Of a DNA stretch of 16,837 nucleotides, positions 15,303 to 16,837 are shown in pieces (the stretch's first letter is position 1; every line of letters begins with the position of its first letter). The stretch is from contig DAIDKG010000274.1 of assembly GCA_027450125.1 (NCBI GenBank), forward strand, positions 1 through 16,837, written 5' to 3'. The notes beneath the pieces are model-generated. The model did not search any database. It was not told the DNA's origin and saw nothing but the letters and a program-made list of their open reading frames with translations. The stretch comes from Bordetella sp. (lineage in GTDB: Bacteria > Pseudomonadota > Gammaproteobacteria > Burkholderiales > Burkholderiaceae_B). The position numbers were made by a program, and so were the translations under genes.

Positions 15303-16718
15303 TCATTGCACCGTGCGGTTGCGGCCTTCGCGCTTGGCCGTGTAGAGGTTGTGGTCGGCATGGGGAAACAGGCCCCATACCGTTTTTTCCAGGTTGACGC
15401 CGGTTTGTTCGGCATGGGCTATGCCTATGCTGATGGTGACCGGCACATCCTGCCGCTCGTGCTTGAGAGGCGTGTCGGCGATCGCCCGGCGCACCGTGTC
15501 GGCCAGGGCGTAAAAGACCGGAGGCTCGTAGCCGAAGCAGACAACCATGAATTCCTCGCCGCCTATGCGGCTGACCAGCCGCGGCTCGGGAACGGTGTCG
15601 TGCACGAGTGCGGCGATGTGCCTGAGCACCTTGTCGCCGCAGGCGTGGCCCAGGCTGTCGTTGATCTTCTTGAAATGATCGACGTCGATGAGCATCATGT
15701 TCATGCTCGTGCCGTGGTACTGGCGCAGCGCGGTGTATCGGTCCAAGGCATCGGCCAGGCCGAAGCGGGACAGGGTGCTGGTCAGAAAATCGTAGCTGGC
15801 CTGCTGCCGCAGCTTCAGGTTGAGCCGGCGTATGGTGCTCATGTTGATGGCGATGAGCAGAGGACCGAAGATCGCTGCGGCAATCCCCAGGCGCAGTACT
15901 GAGAGCAGGTAGGGCACGCTGTGGCCCCACATGCCGACCAGGCCGGGAACGTGGATCGACACGATGATCAGTTGCACGCAGCCCGTGCCCAGCATGATGA
16001 GCTGCACCAGCCATACCGGATAGGAAATGGCGCACCAGGTGAGCGCCGGCAGCACCAGCATCAGGATCAGGAACGGCCCGATCGACACGCTCATGCCTAT
16101 CGAGACCAGCAGCGACAGCAGCGGCAGCGTGTTGCGCCAGGTGAGATCGACCGGATGCCCGAGGCGGATCTTGCCGCCGAACAGGCTCAGCAGGAAGGGC
16201 AGGCACAGAATCGAGGTATAGAACTGCTCGGTGAACCAGCCGAACACGGCTTGCGTCAGCTGCGGGTATGCGAAAGGCGTGGCCTGTTGCATCGGTCCGC
16301 CCACCGCGGCGCAGGCGGCCGACGCGGCCAGGCAGGCCAGGATCAGGTGAAAGAATGCCGCGACGTCGTTCTGGCCCTGCCTGATGGTTTGGGAGCGCGT
16401 CAGCCACACAGCCAGGACCAGAACGAAGACGAGATCGGCCGCGTTGAACAGCAAGGGGGCAAGGCTCCAGCCCCAGTGCATGCAGTCCTGCAGGACCAGG
16501 CCTGCGTAGACAACGATGTAGCTTGCGGGCTTGCGGGCCAGGCCGTAGCGGTGGATCAGGGCCGCGCAAGTGACATTGGCGGGCCAGAACACCGACAGGT
16601 TCACGGCCGATATATGGGTATAGGTACCCAGCAGGCCCAGTGCGAATGCCGCGGCAAAAATGAAAAGATAAGGCGTATACCGAGAACTTTCTTTCAAGAT
16701 GAGAAAGCGTTGTTGCAT
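15303..16718 (-). CDS. Membrane-bound GGDEF diguanylate cyclase
   Basis: A 471-residue protein. Residues 1 to about 300 are mainly hydrophobic, with roughly eight membrane helices, including F-W-P-A-N near 44-48, reminiscent of MASE1-type sensor modules. A short link leads to a GGDEF domain from about 310: the N-terminal metal-binding segment L-I-D-V-D-H-F-K-K-I-N-D-S-L-G-H, then the active signature R384-I-G-G-E-E-F390, and V-T-I-S-I-G-I-A. It should make cyclic di-GMP from two GTP in response to an unknown membrane signal. The usual inhibitory RxxD I-site is absent: the matching residues are P-E-P-R. The ATG at 16718 lacks a clear ribosome-binding sequence, so the start is moderately certain. 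It converges on zapE; no functional link is seen. Confidence 0.88.
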   Translation of the reverse strand: MQQRFLILKESSRYTPYLFIFAAAFALGLLGTYTHISAVNLSVFWPANVTCAALIHRYGLARKPASYIVVYAGLVLQDCMHWGWSLAPLLFNAADLVFVLVLAVWLTRSQTIRQGQNDVAAFFHLILACLAASAACAAVGGPMQQATPFAYPQLTQAVFGWFTEQFYTSILCLPFLLSLFGGKIRLGHPVDLTWRNTLPLLSLLVSIGMSVSIGPFLILMLVLPALTWCAISYPVWLVQLIMLGTGCVQLIIVSIHVPGLVGMWGHSVPYLLSVLRLGIAAAIFGPLLIAINMSTIRRLNLKLRQQASYDFLTSTLSRFGLADALDRYTALRQYHGTSMNMMLIDVDHFKKINDSLGHACGDKVLRHIAALVHDTVPEPRLVSRIGGEEFMVVCFGYEPPVFYALADTVRRAIADTPLKHERQDVPVTISIGIAHAEQTGVNLEKTVWGLFPHADHNLYTAKREGRNRTVQ

Positions 16719-16837
16719 GTCGGGGGCCGGATCTCTCTTGCGCGCGCCGGATTGCCGGTCGATGGCTCAGCCACCTATGTTAGCGTAATTGCCTGCTGGC
16801 TCGGTTCATGCCAGCCTGGTTCGCGCCCGGGTTTACC
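16719..16837. other. Upstream region of the GGDEF gene (to window end)
   Basis: 119 bases with no gene. On the minus strand a TAACAT about 55 bases before the start codon could be a -10 element, but no matching -35 is clear. Nothing else is supported. Confidence 0.4.

Noticed and set aside
1-16837. Mobile elements, CRISPR arrays, tRNA/rRNA genes, prophage or defence genes
   Set aside because: No transposase, integrase, regularly spaced repeats, tRNA-like cloverleaf or defence domain was seen on either strand; the window is core metabolism.

Overview
The window is about 16.8 kb of GC-rich proteobacterial chromosome carrying most of a tricarboxylic acid (TCA) cycle gene neighbourhood. Gene order, the 'odh' style operon and the protein sequences (SdhA, GltA and OdhL were recognised by eye) point to Burkholderiales, family Alcaligenaceae, most likely Bordetella, possibly the bronchiseptica/parapertussis group. 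Genus is an inference from familiarity; no search was run.

Layout. Positions 1-33 are the first codons of malate dehydrogenase (mdh) on the minus strand, running off the window. A 316-bp divergent control region follows, with a 28-bp near-perfect palindrome at 219-246, then a GntR/HutC-type regulator (350-1174). A 139-bp leader with a promoter candidate and two palindromes precedes a tightly packed + strand operon, sdhC-sdhD-sdhA-sdhB-sdhE-gltA (1314-6274). It carries a terminator-like hairpin between sdhB and sdhE and a strong intrinsic terminator after gltA. The 370-bp gap 6275-6644 holds a large cruciform-forming inverted repeat and a short tandem repeat. A single-domain malic enzyme lies on the minus strand (6645-7892). 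A 371-bp divergent gap follows, ending in an RNA leader of the type known as the sucA motif. Then come odhA-odhB-odhL (8264-13889) encoding the 2-oxoglutarate dehydrogenase complex, a 281-bp gap, a zapE-type ATPase gene (14171-15265), and a convergent membrane-bound GGDEF diguanylate cyclase (15303-16718, minus).

How the genes work together. GltA makes citrate, OdhA/B/L convert 2-oxoglutarate to succinyl-CoA, SdhABCD oxidise succinate to fumarate with quinone reduction (SdhE flavinylates SdhA), Mdh regenerates oxaloacetate, and the malic enzyme drains malate to pyruvate. The GntR regulator between mdh and sdh is a plausible local TCA regulator. The ZapE-type ATPase and the cyclic-di-GMP enzyme have no evident metabolic link.

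I did not find a new defence system, mobile element, CRISPR array, tRNA or rRNA. The most interesting parts are non-coding: the mdh/gntR operator, the odhA leader RNA, two hairpins inside operons, and the cruciform repeat after gltA.
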